Assembly: GCF_001761325.1 (NCBI RefSeq)
Contig: NZ_CP017478.1
Location: forward strand, 2,687,501-2,751,500
Direction of reading: 5' to 3'
From: Urechidicola croceus
GTDB taxonomy: Bacteria > Bacteroidota > Bacteroidia > Flavobacteriales > Flavobacteriaceae
Length of the DNA: 64,000 bases
The notes beneath the pieces were generated by a model. That model saw only the letters and a program-made list of their open reading frames with translations, was not told the origin of the DNA and ran no database searches. Position numbers and translations under genes: made by a program. Shown piece after piece: positions 37,064-46,023 of this stretch (within the stretch, counting starts at the first letter, position 1; the number at the start of each line of letters is the position of its first letter).

Positions 37064-38554
37064 ATGATAAAGTCAATTCTTGCTATACCTTATGCAAATA
37101 GAATAACCAAACGTATTCATAAGTGGGCGAACAACCCAAAAAAAACCCAACAGAAAGTATTTAAAAAACTGATTCGAGAAGGTAGAAATACAACTTTTGG
37201 TAAGGATCATAATTTTGAAGAAATTGTTACCTATGAAGATTTTAAAAAAAACATTCCAATAAGAGATTATGAAGGGTTAAAACCTTATGTGAATAGAATT
37301 ATTGAGGGAGAATCTGATGTTTTATGGAAAGGTAAACCAACTTATTTTGCCAAAACTTCTGGAACAACATCTGGAGCAAAATATATTCCACTTACTAAGG
37401 AATCAATGCCTGCACATATAGAAGGAGCTAGAAATTCTTTAATGATGTATATCAATCGAAAAAGAAATGCCGATTTTGTGAATGGAAAAATGATTTTTTT
37501 ACAAGGAAGCCCTGAACTCAACGAGAAAAATGGAATTAAAATAGGAAGGTTATCGGGTATTTCTGCTCATTATGTTCCCAAATATTTACAAAAAAATAGG
37601 TTGCCGAGTTACGAAACTAACTGTATTGAAGATTGGGAAACTAAAGTTGAAAAAGTTATTGATGAAACAATTAATGAAAACATGACATTAATTGGTGGAA
37701 TTCCATCATGGGTTCAAATGTATTTTGAAAGAATAGTTGCAAGAACAGGTAAAAAAGTAGGAGAAGTATTTCCAAATTTTAATTTATTTGTATATGGTGG
37801 AGTAAATTATGAGCCTTACAGAAAGAAATTTGAAGATTTAATTGGCCGTAAAGTTGATTCTATTGAATTGTATCCTGCGTCTGAAGGGTTTATTGCATTT
37901 CAAGATACAGATGAAAAGGGAATGCTTTTAACGTTAAATTCAGGTATTTTTTATGAATTTATTCCTGCGGATGAATTTTATAATGAAAATCCAACAAGAA
38001 TTTCAATTAACGAAGTACAATTAGAGGTAAACTATGTTATTATTTTAAATACCAATGCTGGACTTTGGGGATATAATATTGGTGATACTATTGAATTTAC
38101 ATCTTTAAAGCCTCATAGAATTATTGTAACTGGTCGTATCAAGCATTTTATATCTGCATTTGGGGAACATGTTATTGGAAAAGAAGTGGAAGATGCTATG
38201 GAGTCGGCGACTAAGTTAATAAATGCAAGTGTTACAGAATTTACAGTTGCACCAAAGATTGAAGTTGAGAATGAATTGCCATATCATGAATGGTTTGTAG
38301 AATTTGAAAATGAACCAAATGATTTAAAAGCTTTTGCAAAAATTATTGATGATAGTTTACAAAAACAAAACAGTTACTATTTTGATCTAATTGAAGGTAA
38401 AGTTTTACAGCCTTTGAAAATTACTAAAATTAAAAAAAGTGGGTTTCATTATTATATGAAATCTGTTGGTAAATTAGGCGGCCAAAATAAAATCCCTAGA
38501 CTTTCTAATGATCGAAAAATTGCTAATGAATTATCCAAATTTAGTGAAAAATGA
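37064..38554 (+). CDS. GH3-family acyl-adenylate/amido synthetase
   Basis: 496 residues resembling plant GH3 acyl-amido synthetases of the adenylate-forming superfamily. The ATP motif FAKTSGTTSGAKYIPLT is near 103, and YPASEGF near 272 and GYNIGDTIEF near 344 are further family signatures. Plant GH3 enzymes join amino acids to auxin or jasmonate; the bacterial substrates are unknown. It starts 3 nt after the M23 gene and overlaps the MOSC gene by 4 nt. Confidence 0.9.
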   Translation: MIKSILAIPYANRITKRIHKWANNPKKTQQKVFKKLIREGRNTTFGKDHNFEEIVTYEDFKKNIPIRDYEGLKPYVNRIIEGESDVLWKGKPTYFAKTSGTTSGAKYIPLTKESMPAHIEGARNSLMMYINRKRNADFVNGKMIFLQGSPELNEKNGIKIGRLSGISAHYVPKYLQKNRLPSYETNCIEDWETKVEKVIDETINENMTLIGGIPSWVQMYFERIVARTGKKVGEVFPNFNLFVYGGVNYEPYRKKFEDLIGRKVDSIELYPASEGFIAFQDTDEKGMLLTLNSGIFYEFIPADEFYNENPTRISINEVQLEVNYVIILNTNAGLWGYNIGDTIEFTSLKPHRIIVTGRIKHFISAFGEHVIGKEVEDAMESATKLINASVTEFTVAPKIEVENELPYHEWFVEFENEPNDLKAFAKIIDDSLQKQNSYYFDLIEGKVLQPLKITKIKKSGFHYYMKSVGKLGGQNKIPRLSNDRKIANELSKFSEK

Positions 38555-39093
38555 AAGTTTTATCAGTAAATATTGGAAAGCGAAAAATTGTTTCATGGAG
38601 GGGAAAAGATGTTGAAACAGGGATTTTTAAATATCCTGTAGATAAATCTATTTTTCTTGGAAAAGAAGATGTAGAAAATGACGCTGTTGTTGATCGAAAA
38701 TATCATGGAGGAATAGACAAAGCGGTTTATGGTTATTCTTTTGAACATTATGATTATTTTAAAAAATTACACCCAGATTTAGATTGGAATTATGGAATGT
38801 TTGGAGAAAACATTACATTTTCTAGATTAAATGAGGATGAAATTACTGTTGGTAGTATTTATAAATTAGGTGAATGTAAACTCGAAGTGTCAAAACCTAG
38901 ACAACCATGTTATAAGTTAGGTATTCGATTTAACACTCCCAAAATTGTAAAACAGTTTTGGAATTCCTCAAAGAGCGGAATATATTTTAAGGTTCTTGAA
39001 ACAGGAAATGTAAAAGTAGATGATGAATTAGTATTACTTAATAAACTATTAGATGCTTCAACAATTGCTGAAGTGTACGAGACCAAAAAATAA
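38551..39093 (+). CDS. MOSC-domain protein
   Basis: 180 residues, a single MOSC domain (about 20-165) with the Cys-containing segment KPRQPCYKLG near 122, which in MOSC proteins such as YiiM and the MoCo sulfurase C-domain is the reactive or binding Cys. The likely role is handling sulfur or molybdenum cofactor, or reducing N-hydroxylated bases as in YiiM; not settled. Its ATG overlaps the GH3 stop. Its stop codon lies in the shared terminator. Confidence 0.87.
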   Translation: MKVLSVNIGKRKIVSWRGKDVETGIFKYPVDKSIFLGKEDVENDAVVDRKYHGGIDKAVYGYSFEHYDYFKKLHPDLDWNYGMFGENITFSRLNEDEITVGSIYKLGECKLEVSKPRQPCYKLGIRFNTPKIVKQFWNSSKSGIYFKVLETGNVKVDDELVLLNKLLDASTIAEVYETKK

Positions 39094-39120
39094 AACCCTT
39101 ACTCATTGAGTAAGGGTTTT
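39091..39120. terminator. Terminator between the MOSC gene and mscL
   Basis: A 14-bp perfect stem (39092-39105 with 39107-39120), core AACCCTTACTCA with TGAGTAAGGGTT. The T-run is better on the minus strand, so it is chiefly the terminator of mscL. The TAA of the MOSC gene overlaps its base. Confidence 0.82.
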
Positions 39121-39145
39121 GGAATTCTATTTAAGATAAGGAGAA

Positions 39146-39556
39146 TTACTTTTTTAAAGCCTCTAAGATATCTTTTAATAAATCATTGTCAGATGGTCCT
39201 GCTGGAGCTGGTTCTTCAACTGGAGCTTTTGTTTTGTTATAAGCTTTTACAATTAAAAACATTACAAGTCCAACAATTAACAAATTAACAATTGTGTTAA
39301 TCCATGCACCGTATGCAATAACCGCTCCTCCAGCTTCTTTAGCAGCAGCTAGTGTTGGATAGTCATTACCATCCATTGCGACGTGTAAATCTTCGAAATT
39401 CATTCCGCCAGCAAAATAACCAACGAAAGGCATTGCGATATTGTTTACAAAACCATTAATAACACCTCCAAGTGCACCAGCCATGATAACTGCAACAGCA
39501 AAGTCAATCACGTTACCGGTCATAATGAAATTTTTAAACTCTTTTAACATTCCCAT
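39146..39556 (-). CDS. mscL: Large-conductance mechanosensitive channel MscL
   Basis: Homopentameric inner-membrane channel that opens under osmotic downshift. The amphipathic N-terminal helix (MGMLKEFKNFIMTGN), the TM1 pore segment VIDFAVAVIMAGALGGVINGFV and TM2 (about 80-103) are clear. The usual glycine pore residues are kept. The 136-residue length is normal. Single gene on the minus strand. Confidence 0.95.
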   Translation of the reverse strand: MGMLKEFKNFIMTGNVIDFAVAVIMAGALGGVINGFVNNIAMPFVGYFAGGMNFEDLHVAMDGNDYPTLAAAKEAGGAVIAYGAWINTIVNLLIVGLVMFLIVKAYNKTKAPVEEPAPAGPSDNDLLKDILEALKK

Positions 39557-39604
39557 AATTTATATAGTTTTTGGTTAGTAATTAGTTGCTAATATAATAA
39601 AAAA

Positions 39605-40708
39605 TTAACACAAAATTTGTCTTTTCACTCTTTGAGAAACAGCAGTTAAAAGTTCATATGAAATCGTGTCAGCCTTTTGTGCTAAATCTTCAACATTTTG
39701 CTGAGTGTCAAAAATTATAACTTCATCACCTTCATTACAATTAATATTGGTTATGTCAATCATTATCATGTCCATACACACATTTCCAATAATTGGTGCT
39801 TTTTGATTGTTGACTTGTAAATAACCAACTTTTTGTCCAAGTCTACGATTTATTCCATCAGCATGACCAATAGGAATAGTAGCTGTTTTTGTAATTTTAT
39901 CCGCAATATAAGCCCTGTTGTAACCCACACTCTCACCTTTTTCAATTGTATGTATTTGTGAAATGACACTTTTTAAGGAAATCACATTTCGAAGTTTTGA
40001 AGTTTCTTCAGGGTCATTTCCAAATCCATATAAACCAATACCCAATCTTACCATATCAAAATGTGCATTTTGATAATTAATGATTCCTGAAGTATTCGCC
40101 ATATGTATTAATGGCTTATAACCGAGTTGATTTTTAAAAGTTGATATTATTCTTTCGAAAGATTGTATTTGTTTTAATGTAAATTCTCTTTCGTTGGAAT
40201 CTTCAGATGCAACCATATGAGAAAATATGGATTTTACTTTTATATAATTTTGATTTTTAAGAGTAGAAGAAATTAGTTCAATTTCATTTTCACTAAACCC
40301 CAATCTATTTAATCCAGTATTAAATTTTAGATGTACAGGGTATTGTGACAAATTTTTTCCTTTTGCTAATAATAAAAAGGACTTTAATATTTTTTCATTG
40401 TATAAATTGGGTTCTAAACAATATTGTATATCGAGTTCAAGATTTGCAATATGAGGATGCAAGACTAAAATTGGAGTATTTATTCCAGATTCTCTAAGAG
40501 CTATACCTTCATCAGTATAAGCAACAGCAAAGTATGAAACATCATTTTGAATTGATTTTGCAATTGCAACAGCATCACTTCCATATCCGAAAGCTTTTAC
40601 CACGACCAATATTTGAGTGTTTTCTTGAAGTTTAGACTTGAAATAATTCAAGTTGAATTTAACAGCATTTAAATCAATTTCAAGAACTGTAACATGGTTA
40701 TTCTTCAT
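39605..40708 (-). CDS. alr: Alanine racemase
   Basis: PLP enzyme making D-alanine for peptidoglycan. The PLP lysine is in [11 protein letters not shown] near 38, and the catalytic Tyr is in [12 protein letters not shown]. The 367-residue length is normal. Its start overlaps the end of tdk by 11 nt, so the two genes are co-transcribed in the order tdk-alr. Confidence 0.95.
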   Translation of the reverse strand: MKNNHVTVLEIDLNAVKFNLNYFKSKLQENTQILVVVKAFGYGSDAVAIAKSIQNDVSYFAVAYTDEGIALRESGINTPILVLHPHIANLELDIQYCLEPNLYNEKILKSFLLLAKGKNLSQYPVHLKFNTGLNRLGFSENEIELISSTLKNQNYIKVKSIFSHMVASEDSNEREFTLKQIQSFERIISTFKNQLGYKPLIHMANTSGIINYQNAHFDMVRLGIGLYGFGNDPEETSKLRNVISLKSVISQIHTIEKGESVGYNRAYIADKITKTATIPIGHADGINRRLGQKVGYLQVNNQKAPIIGNVCMDMIMIDITNINCNEGDEVIIFDTQQNVEDLAQKADTISYELLTAVSQRVKRQILC

Positions 40709-41327
40709 CTTTTATCTCTTCTTCATTCACATCCATCTTAGCAACTTTATCCTTTAAAATGGCTTTGTAATAAGCTGCTCTACTTAGCGGTTCGTATTCT
40801 TGGGTTTCTCCAAGTAAAACCAATTCTTCATTTGCAGTTTTTCTATGGCTAAAATGCGCTAAATTTCCTGTTCTTGTACATACTGCATGAACTTTAGTTA
40901 CATATTCGGCAGTAGCCATTAAAGCCGGCATAGGGCCAAAAGGATTACCTTTAAAATCCATATCTAAACCAGCGACAATTACTCGAACACCACGATTTGC
41001 TAAATCATTACATACAGCCACAATACCATCATCAAAAAATTGCGCTTCGTCAATGCCTACAACATCAACATCATTTGCTAATATTCTAATATTGGCTGAT
41101 GCAGGAACAGGAGTTGAGCGTATTTCATTAGAATCATGAGAAACTACTTTTTCTTCGTCATATCGAATATCAACAGCAGGTTTGAAAATTTCAACTTTTT
41201 GTTTAGCAAATTGCGCTCTTTTGAGACGACGTATTAGTTCCTCAGTTTTTCCAGAGAACATCGAGCCACAAATAACTTCAATCCAACCAAATTGTTCTGT
41301 ATGATTTACTGTATTTTCGAGAAACAT
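40698..41327 (-). CDS. tdk: Thymidine kinase (type II)
   Basis: Phosphorylates thymidine with ATP. The P-loop GSMFSGKT (21-28) and the DEAQFF motif (93-98) are present. The lasso region, which in type II enzymes holds four zinc ligands (CxxC and a later pair), has only one Cys (Cys150 in AVCTRTGN), and the usual RCRxH-type C-terminal zinc residues read [11 protein letters not shown]. So the structural zinc site is probably absent. First gene of tdk-alr, with a -7 box 55 nt upstream. Confidence 0.93.
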   Translation of the reverse strand: MFLENTVNHTEQFGWIEVICGSMFSGKTEELIRRLKRAQFAKQKVEIFKPAVDIRYDEEKVVSHDSNEIRSTPVPASANIRILANDVDVVGIDEAQFFDDGIVAVCNDLANRGVRVIVAGLDMDFKGNPFGPMPALMATAEYVTKVHAVCTRTGNLAHFSHRKTANEELVLLGETQEYEPLSRAAYYKAILKDKVAKMDVNEEEIKDEE

Positions 41328-41381
41328 TTCGTAATTTTCGGACTTGTAAGGGTTATGAATAGATTTTTATCTTCGTTCCTA

Positions 41382-41389
41382 CAAATGTA
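41382..41389 (-). promoter_or_regulatory. -7 box of tdk-alr
   Basis: The minus strand reads TACATTTG, an exact consensus match 55 nt upstream of the tdk ATG (41327). A possible -33 CAA/TTG pair lies 15 nt farther on. Confidence 0.5.
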
Positions 41390-41429
41390 TCAAAAATAAA
41401 TTATCAAATTCCTATAAATCCATCAACTT

Positions 41430-42182
41430 ATGCACAAAAAATTGGAGGCCGAATTAGTAAGTATAGCACATAGTATTTTACAGATGAAAAATCGTGAAGA
41501 TGTAACTGCATTACAAGAAAAAGCAAGGCAATTATATGAGAAATTATCAGTTTTAAATTATGTTGATACATATATAAATACTACTCCTAATGCAATAGAA
41601 ACGAAAGAGGAATTAGTATCAAAAATAGAAAATGCAACTTTAAATGAAGTTACTGAAAAACCACTATTAGATAATAATGTTTTAGATGATAAAATAGAAA
41701 AAGAGCCCGTAATAATAAGACAACTTGAAGAAGTTGTTGAAGAAAAAATTGAAGGTTCAATAACTATTGAAGTTGAAGAAGCTGTTAAAGAAAAAATTGT
41801 AGATGAAATTGTGTTGAAAGACAATCCAAAAAAGCAACTTAGTCTTGATGAAGAGTTTAAAGACTCAGTATCTGTTGATGTAACTGCCGATTTATTTAAA
41901 AAGGTAGAGAAAAAAGATACTGAAGTTAAAACTTCATTAAATGATCGTTTGATGCAAAACAATCTTCAGGTTGGTTTGAATGATAGGATTGCTTTTGTAA
42001 AGCATTTATTTAATCATAGTCAAGCAGATTTTAACAGAGTTTTGTCGCAATTAAATTCATTTAAATCTGAAAAGGAAGCCAAAGATTTCATTAGTAATAT
42101 GGTTAAGCCAGATTATGATTGGGCAGGAAAAGAAGAATATGAGGAAAGGTTAGTTGCATTAATCGAACGTCGTTTTGCATAA
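41430..42182 (+). CDS. Conserved flavobacterial protein of unknown function
   Basis: 250 residues. The N-terminal 45 residues are helical (ILQMKNREDVTALQEKARQLYEKL). A long, acidic, low-complexity middle (about 45-160, rich in Glu, Lys, Val) is followed by a folded C-terminus (about 175-250: LNDRIAFVKHLFNHSQADFNRVLSQL through VKPDYDWAGKEEYEERLVALIERRF). I recall the C-terminal block as conserved across flavobacteria, function unknown. No signal or span, so cytoplasmic. It is 6 nt upstream of the glycosyltransferase-like gene and divergent from tdk. Confidence 0.75.
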   Translation: MHKKLEAELVSIAHSILQMKNREDVTALQEKARQLYEKLSVLNYVDTYINTTPNAIETKEELVSKIENATLNEVTEKPLLDNNVLDDKIEKEPVIIRQLEEVVEEKIEGSITIEVEEAVKEKIVDEIVLKDNPKKQLSLDEEFKDSVSVDVTADLFKKVEKKDTEVKTSLNDRLMQNNLQVGLNDRIAFVKHLFNHSQADFNRVLSQLNSFKSEKEAKDFISNMVKPDYDWAGKEEYEERLVALIERRFA

Positions 42183-42188
42183 TAAAGA

Positions 42189-42920
42189 ATGAAAGAAAAT
42201 AATTATATTTTTTGTATGAAATGGGGCACTTTGTATGGTGCTGAATACGTAAACAGATTATATTCTATGGTTAAGAGAAATCTTACTCATGATTTTAAAA
42301 TGGTTTGTTTTACTGATGATGAAACTGGAATTATTGATGAAGTAAAATGTTATCCTATTCCTGAAATCAATTTAGACTCAAATCTTCCAGAGCGAATGTG
42401 GAAGAAATTAACGACGTTAAAAGAAGATTTATATGGGTTGGAAGGAAGAGCACTATTTTTAGATTTAGATATTGTAATAGTTGATAATATTGATTGTTTT
42501 TTTGAAGTTGAAGGCGAATTTAGAATTATAAAAGACCATAGTTGGAGAAGTTGGAGAATTACAGGCAACTCTTCTGTTTATAGATTTGATATTGGAAAGC
42601 ACGGCTATGTTTTTGATGATTTCATTGCAAATTTTGATGAAATAAGGAAAATTCATCGTAACGAACAAGAGTATTTAACTCATGCAATCAATGATAAAGG
42701 TAAACTACAATATTGGCCAACGGAATGGTGTCCAAGTTTTAAATATGATTGTATTTCACGTTTTCCTCTTGCCGTTTGGAAAAAGCCAATTATTCCTGAA
42801 GGATCTAAAATCATTATTTTTCATGGTGAAATTAATCCACATAAAGCAATAAAAGGAGGGCGAGGAAAATGGTATCGTTATGTAAGACCTGCACCTTGGG
42901 TAGCAGAGTATTGGAAATAA
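42189..42920 (+). CDS. Glycosyltransferase-like protein
   Basis: 243 residues with an N-terminal Rossmann-like fold and the acidic FLDLDIVIVDNID stretch (a DxD metal/nucleotide-sugar motif). The layout YIFCMKWGTLYGAEYVNRL, then DLD, then ENQPT-like TEWCPSF and HGEINPHKA is typical of a family of small glycosyltransferases from flavobacteria. Donor and acceptor unknown. Follows the conserved acidic protein by 6 nt. Its stop abuts the stop of the convergent ArsC/Spx-like gene with no gap. Confidence 0.75.
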   Translation: MKENNYIFCMKWGTLYGAEYVNRLYSMVKRNLTHDFKMVCFTDDETGIIDEVKCYPIPEINLDSNLPERMWKKLTTLKEDLYGLEGRALFLDLDIVIVDNIDCFFEVEGEFRIIKDHSWRSWRITGNSSVYRFDIGKHGYVFDDFIANFDEIRKIHRNEQEYLTHAINDKGKLQYWPTEWCPSFKYDCISRFPLAVWKKPIIPEGSKIIIFHGEINPHKAIKGGRGKWYRYVRPAPWVAEYWK

Positions 42921-43268
42921 TTAAGCAAATTTTTCTTGTAGTACTTTCACTACTTTTGGGCTATTTCCAATAAATATCTCGCTATCTGCAATAATTACTG
43001 GTCGTTTTAGAAATGTATATTCATCTAAAATTAGTTGTTTATAATCTTTTTCAGATAATTCTTGGTTTTTTAAATCCATCTGCTTGTATTTCTTTGCTCT
43101 TCGACTAAAAAGTGATTCATAACTTCCAGATAAGGCATGCATTTCTTCAAGTTGCTTTACTGTCATCTGTTCAGTTTTTATATCCTGAAGAATAAAACCA
43201 TCAAGATTGATTGATTTTAAAATTCTTGTACATGTATCACAAGTTTTAAGGAAATAAATTTTTTTCAT
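42921..43268 (-). CDS. ArsC/Spx-family thioredoxin-fold protein
   Basis: 115 residues beginning MKKIYFLKTCDTCTR, with Cys10 and Cys13 (CxxC as in Spx; arsenate reductase proper uses one Cys plus Arg). The LKRPVIIADSEIFIG segment near 88 is typical of the ArsC family. It could be arsenate reductase or a stress-related redox protein; context does not decide. No ars genes are near. Confidence 0.85.
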   Translation of the reverse strand: MKKIYFLKTCDTCTRILKSINLDGFILQDIKTEQMTVKQLEEMHALSGSYESLFSRRAKKYKQMDLKNQELSEKDYKQLILDEYTFLKRPVIIADSEIFIGNSPKVVKVLQEKFA

Positions 43269-43293
43269 AAAAGATTTTTTTTAGCATGTCTTC

Positions 43294-43314
43294 ATTCTGA
43301 ACTTGTTTCAGAAT
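43294..43314. repeat. Short palindromic element before the DinB gene
   Basis: ATTCTGAA-CTTGT-TTCAGAAT is a perfect 8-bp stem with a five-base loop, in the gap between divergent genes. I recall similar sequences (CATTCTGAACTTGTTTCAG) as scattered intergenic elements in flavobacterial genomes; only one copy is visible here. Confidence 0.5.
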
Positions 43315-43388
43315 CTTGTTATATTATCTTTTGTAAAATTACAATCAAACTATTTAAAAATATCTATTTTTATAAAAATTTTATTTAG

Positions 43389-43844
43389 ATGAAAGAACAG
43401 TTTGATATTATAAATAAAGGAAGAATATTAATGCTAAAACTCATTGAAGGGTATTCTATTGAACAATTGAATAAAATTCCTAAAGGATTTAGTAATAATA
43501 TAGTATGGAATATTGCTCATCTTGTTGTAACCCAACAGTTATTGTGTTATAAATTTTCAGGGTTAAAACCTTTAATTTCTGAAGATATGATTGAAACTTT
43601 TAGAAAAGGTACTTCGCCTCAAAAAGATATTTCGGCAGAATATTTTGAAGAAATAAAAAGATTATTTTTAGAATTACCTATTCAATTTGAAGAAGATTAT
43701 TCAAAAGGAATTTTTATAAATTATACTGAATATACCACAAGTGTTAATGTGACTCTAACAGATATTAATAAAGCATTTTATTTTAATAATTTCCATGAAG
43801 GGATTCATTTAGGATCAATATTAGCATTAAGAAAATTTATTTAA
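43389..43844 (+). CDS. DinB-family protein
   Basis: 151 residues, a four-helix bundle with the family-typical start of [23 protein letters not shown] and a [12 protein letters not shown] metal-binding helix (His near 47), plus a second His segment NFHEGIHLG near 138. DinB-like proteins bind metals through three His residues; many are thiol-dependent or of unknown function. It starts 1 nt upstream of the antiporter gene, so they are one operon. Confidence 0.85.
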   Translation: MKEQFDIINKGRILMLKLIEGYSIEQLNKIPKGFSNNIVWNIAHLVVTQQLLCYKFSGLKPLISEDMIETFRKGTSPQKDISAEYFEEIKRLFLELPIQFEEDYSKGIFINYTEYTTSVNVTLTDINKAFYFNNFHEGIHLGSILALRKFI

Positions 43845-43845
43845 G

Positions 43846-45081
43846 ATGGATATATTTATAATTATTACAATTCTCGTTTCATTATCAGCAGTATTTGGCT
43901 ATTTAAATGTGCGATTTTTAAAAATGCCTAATACTATTGGATTGATGGTAATTACAATTCTTTTTACTTTGGTTGTTTTGGCAATAAGTTATTTTGATAC
44001 AACACTTTTAGAAAAAGAAAGAGAATTCATTTCACAGATAGATTTTGAAACGGTTTTATTAGATGTAATGCTTAGTTTTTTGCTGTTTGCAGGTGCTTTA
44101 CACACTAATTTTCAGCAGTTAAAAATTCAACGCAAACCTATATTTACATTTGCAACATTAGGAACAATTTCATCAACATTTATTGTTGGGGTATTTACTT
44201 TTTACTTACTGAAATTAATAGGATTTGAAGTAGAATTTATTTATTGCTTGTTATTTGGAGCATTGATTTCTCCTACAGATCCAATAGCAGTTTTAGGAAT
44301 TTTAAAGCAAGCAGGTGCACCAAAGAAACTTGAAACAAAAATAGTAGGTGAATCATTGTTTAATGATGGTGTAGGAGTAGTAGTTTTTCTAACAATTTAT
44401 GAAATTGCTAAAGGAGGAGGGCATGTTTCTATAGGTCATGTAGCCGAATTATTTTTGGTAGAAGTTATTGGAGGTATTACTCTTGGGTTGGCATTAGGGT
44501 GGATTACTTATAGGTTGCTAAAATCAATTGATGATTATGATACTGAAGTTATTATTACAATAGCAACAGTTATGGGCGGTACTGTTTTAGCTCAATATTT
44601 TCATTTATCAGCACCATTAGCTATGGTAACTGCAGGATTGGTTGTAGGTAATGATACGATTAGAGAAAGCTCTATGAGTGAAGTGACTGAACAATATGTC
44701 GATAAGTTTTGGGAATTAGTAGATGTTCTTTTAAATACCATTCTCTTTGTGATGATTGGTATGGAAATATTAGTGTTAACATTTGATGGTAAATATATTT
44801 TAGCAGGTGTTTTAGCAATTCCTATGCTATTATTTGCACGTTATTTATCTTTAATGTTACCAATAAAATTTTTCGCAAAAAAATTGGATTTTGTACCAAA
44901 TACAAATTTAATTATGACTTGGGGAGGTCTACGTGGAGGTATTTCAATAGCCTTGGCTTTGAGTTTGACTCCAGATATGCATCGTGATTTATTCTTAGTT
45001 ATTACTTATGTAATAGTAGTATTTTCAATTATCGGTCAAGGGCTGACTGTTGGAAAACTTATAAAAAGATTGGCTAAATAA
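43846..45081 (+). CDS. Na+/H+ antiporter (CPA1/NhaP type)
   Basis: 411 residues, about 12 spans. The ion-binding segment [12 protein letters not shown] near 147 and [14 protein letters not shown] near 166 contain the TDP and ND residues of CPA1 exchangers, and [16 protein letters not shown] is the conserved late span. It exports Na+ for H+ and helps with pH and salt. It starts 1 nt after the DinB gene. Confidence 0.92.
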   Translation: MDIFIIITILVSLSAVFGYLNVRFLKMPNTIGLMVITILFTLVVLAISYFDTTLLEKEREFISQIDFETVLLDVMLSFLLFAGALHTNFQQLKIQRKPIFTFATLGTISSTFIVGVFTFYLLKLIGFEVEFIYCLLFGALISPTDPIAVLGILKQAGAPKKLETKIVGESLFNDGVGVVVFLTIYEIAKGGGHVSIGHVAELFLVEVIGGITLGLALGWITYRLLKSIDDYDTEVIITIATVMGGTVLAQYFHLSAPLAMVTAGLVVGNDTIRESSMSEVTEQYVDKFWELVDVLLNTILFVMIGMEILVLTFDGKYILAGVLAIPMLLFARYLSLMLPIKFFAKKLDFVPNTNLIMTWGGLRGGISIALALSLTPDMHRDLFLVITYVIVVFSIIGQGLTVGKLIKRLAK

Positions 45082-45085
45082 AAAG

Positions 45086-45113
45086 AATTTATCTTTATGA
45101 ATAAAGATAAATT
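45086..45113. terminator. Bidirectional terminator after the antiporter
   Basis: A 13-bp stem (45086-45098 with 45101-45113) and a very short loop, with T-rich flanks on both strands, between convergent genes. Confidence 0.75.
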
Positions 45114-45114
45114 T

Positions 45115-45957
45115 TTAGTTCAAATAATAGATGTAACCAACATGTAAAAACACATTCCAATCATTATATTTATTATTAGGAATGGTATTAGTAGTTGGTA
45201 CTTTAGCGTTTAAAGCATCAACCCAGTTTGAGAAATAATACTGCCATTTTGATTCAATAAATACGTCAGAATATTCACCAATTTTAAGTCTTGTACCAAC
45301 ACCTGCAGTTGCACTAAAAATGAATTGAGCATCATCGTTTACAGCACCTGGTACCGCCCATTTTTCATATAAAATATTTTGATCTGCATTCCAATCGCCA
45401 TCACCATATTCAGAAATAAGTTCAGGGTTAGAAAAAACACCTAATATACCCAAACTTAAGTATGGCGACCAAGTAAGATCTGGATCTCGTCTTGAGCCGA
45501 AATCTGTAATGTTTACAAAGTGAAATTCTAGTTGTGTTCCAATATTAATAACACGAGCTTTTCCATGCATTGCACGAAGTTTATCGGCTTGTTCCCCAAC
45601 ATTACTTTCATCAACATATTTTCCAAAGTGATCTAAATCGGCACTAAAATAAGATAGTTCATTACGCAACCTAAAATGATCTGCCCAATAACTAGTTCGT
45701 TGATTCCATCGATAGCGATAATCAGTGAATGTAAGATAATGTATTATTCCAAAACCAATACCAACATTTCCTCCAACATTACTTTTGAATAAATATCTTT
45801 CTCCATAATCTGTAGTGAAATGCGTAGAGCCAGTCATAAAACCAATCTCGTGACTATTATTTCCATAACGTGACCAGTTCTGTGCAGATGCAGTTGTAAT
45901 AAATAAAAATATTACAAATATTGGGGTTAGTATTCTTGTAATCTTTATCAATTTCAT
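45115..45957 (-). CDS. Outer-membrane protein of a flavobacterial conserved family
   Basis: 280 residues with a signal peptide ending near ASAQ (residue 26), then beta-rich sequence with alternating aromatics and a final Tyr/Leu-Asn (IYYLN), consistent with a beta-barrel. It resembles the flavobacterial family named after locus THC0290_0291 (memory, not certain). Function unknown. It has its own -7 box. Confidence 0.72.
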   Translation of the reverse strand: MKLIKITRILTPIFVIFLFITTASAQNWSRYGNNSHEIGFMTGSTHFTTDYGERYLFKSNVGGNVGIGFGIIHYLTFTDYRYRWNQRTSYWADHFRLRNELSYFSADLDHFGKYVDESNVGEQADKLRAMHGKARVINIGTQLEFHFVNITDFGSRRDPDLTWSPYLSLGILGVFSNPELISEYGDGDWNADQNILYEKWAVPGAVNDDAQFIFSATAGVGTRLKIGEYSDVFIESKWQYYFSNWVDALNAKVPTTNTIPNNKYNDWNVFLHVGYIYYLN

Positions 45958-45971
45958 TATTTTACTGATGC

Positions 45972-45979
45972 CAAATGTA
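45972..45979 (-). promoter_or_regulatory. -7 box of the outer-membrane protein gene
   Basis: The minus strand reads TACATTTG, 15 nt upstream of the ATG at 45957; exact consensus. Confidence 0.5.
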
Positions 45980-46023
45980 CTAAAAACTATTTTATATACA
46001 ACGCTTTAACTAATTCTTTTATT

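Noticed and set aside
42465-42668. Antisense reading frames inside the glycosyltransferase-like gene
   Set aside because: They overlap the supported gene on the other strand and have no matching features.
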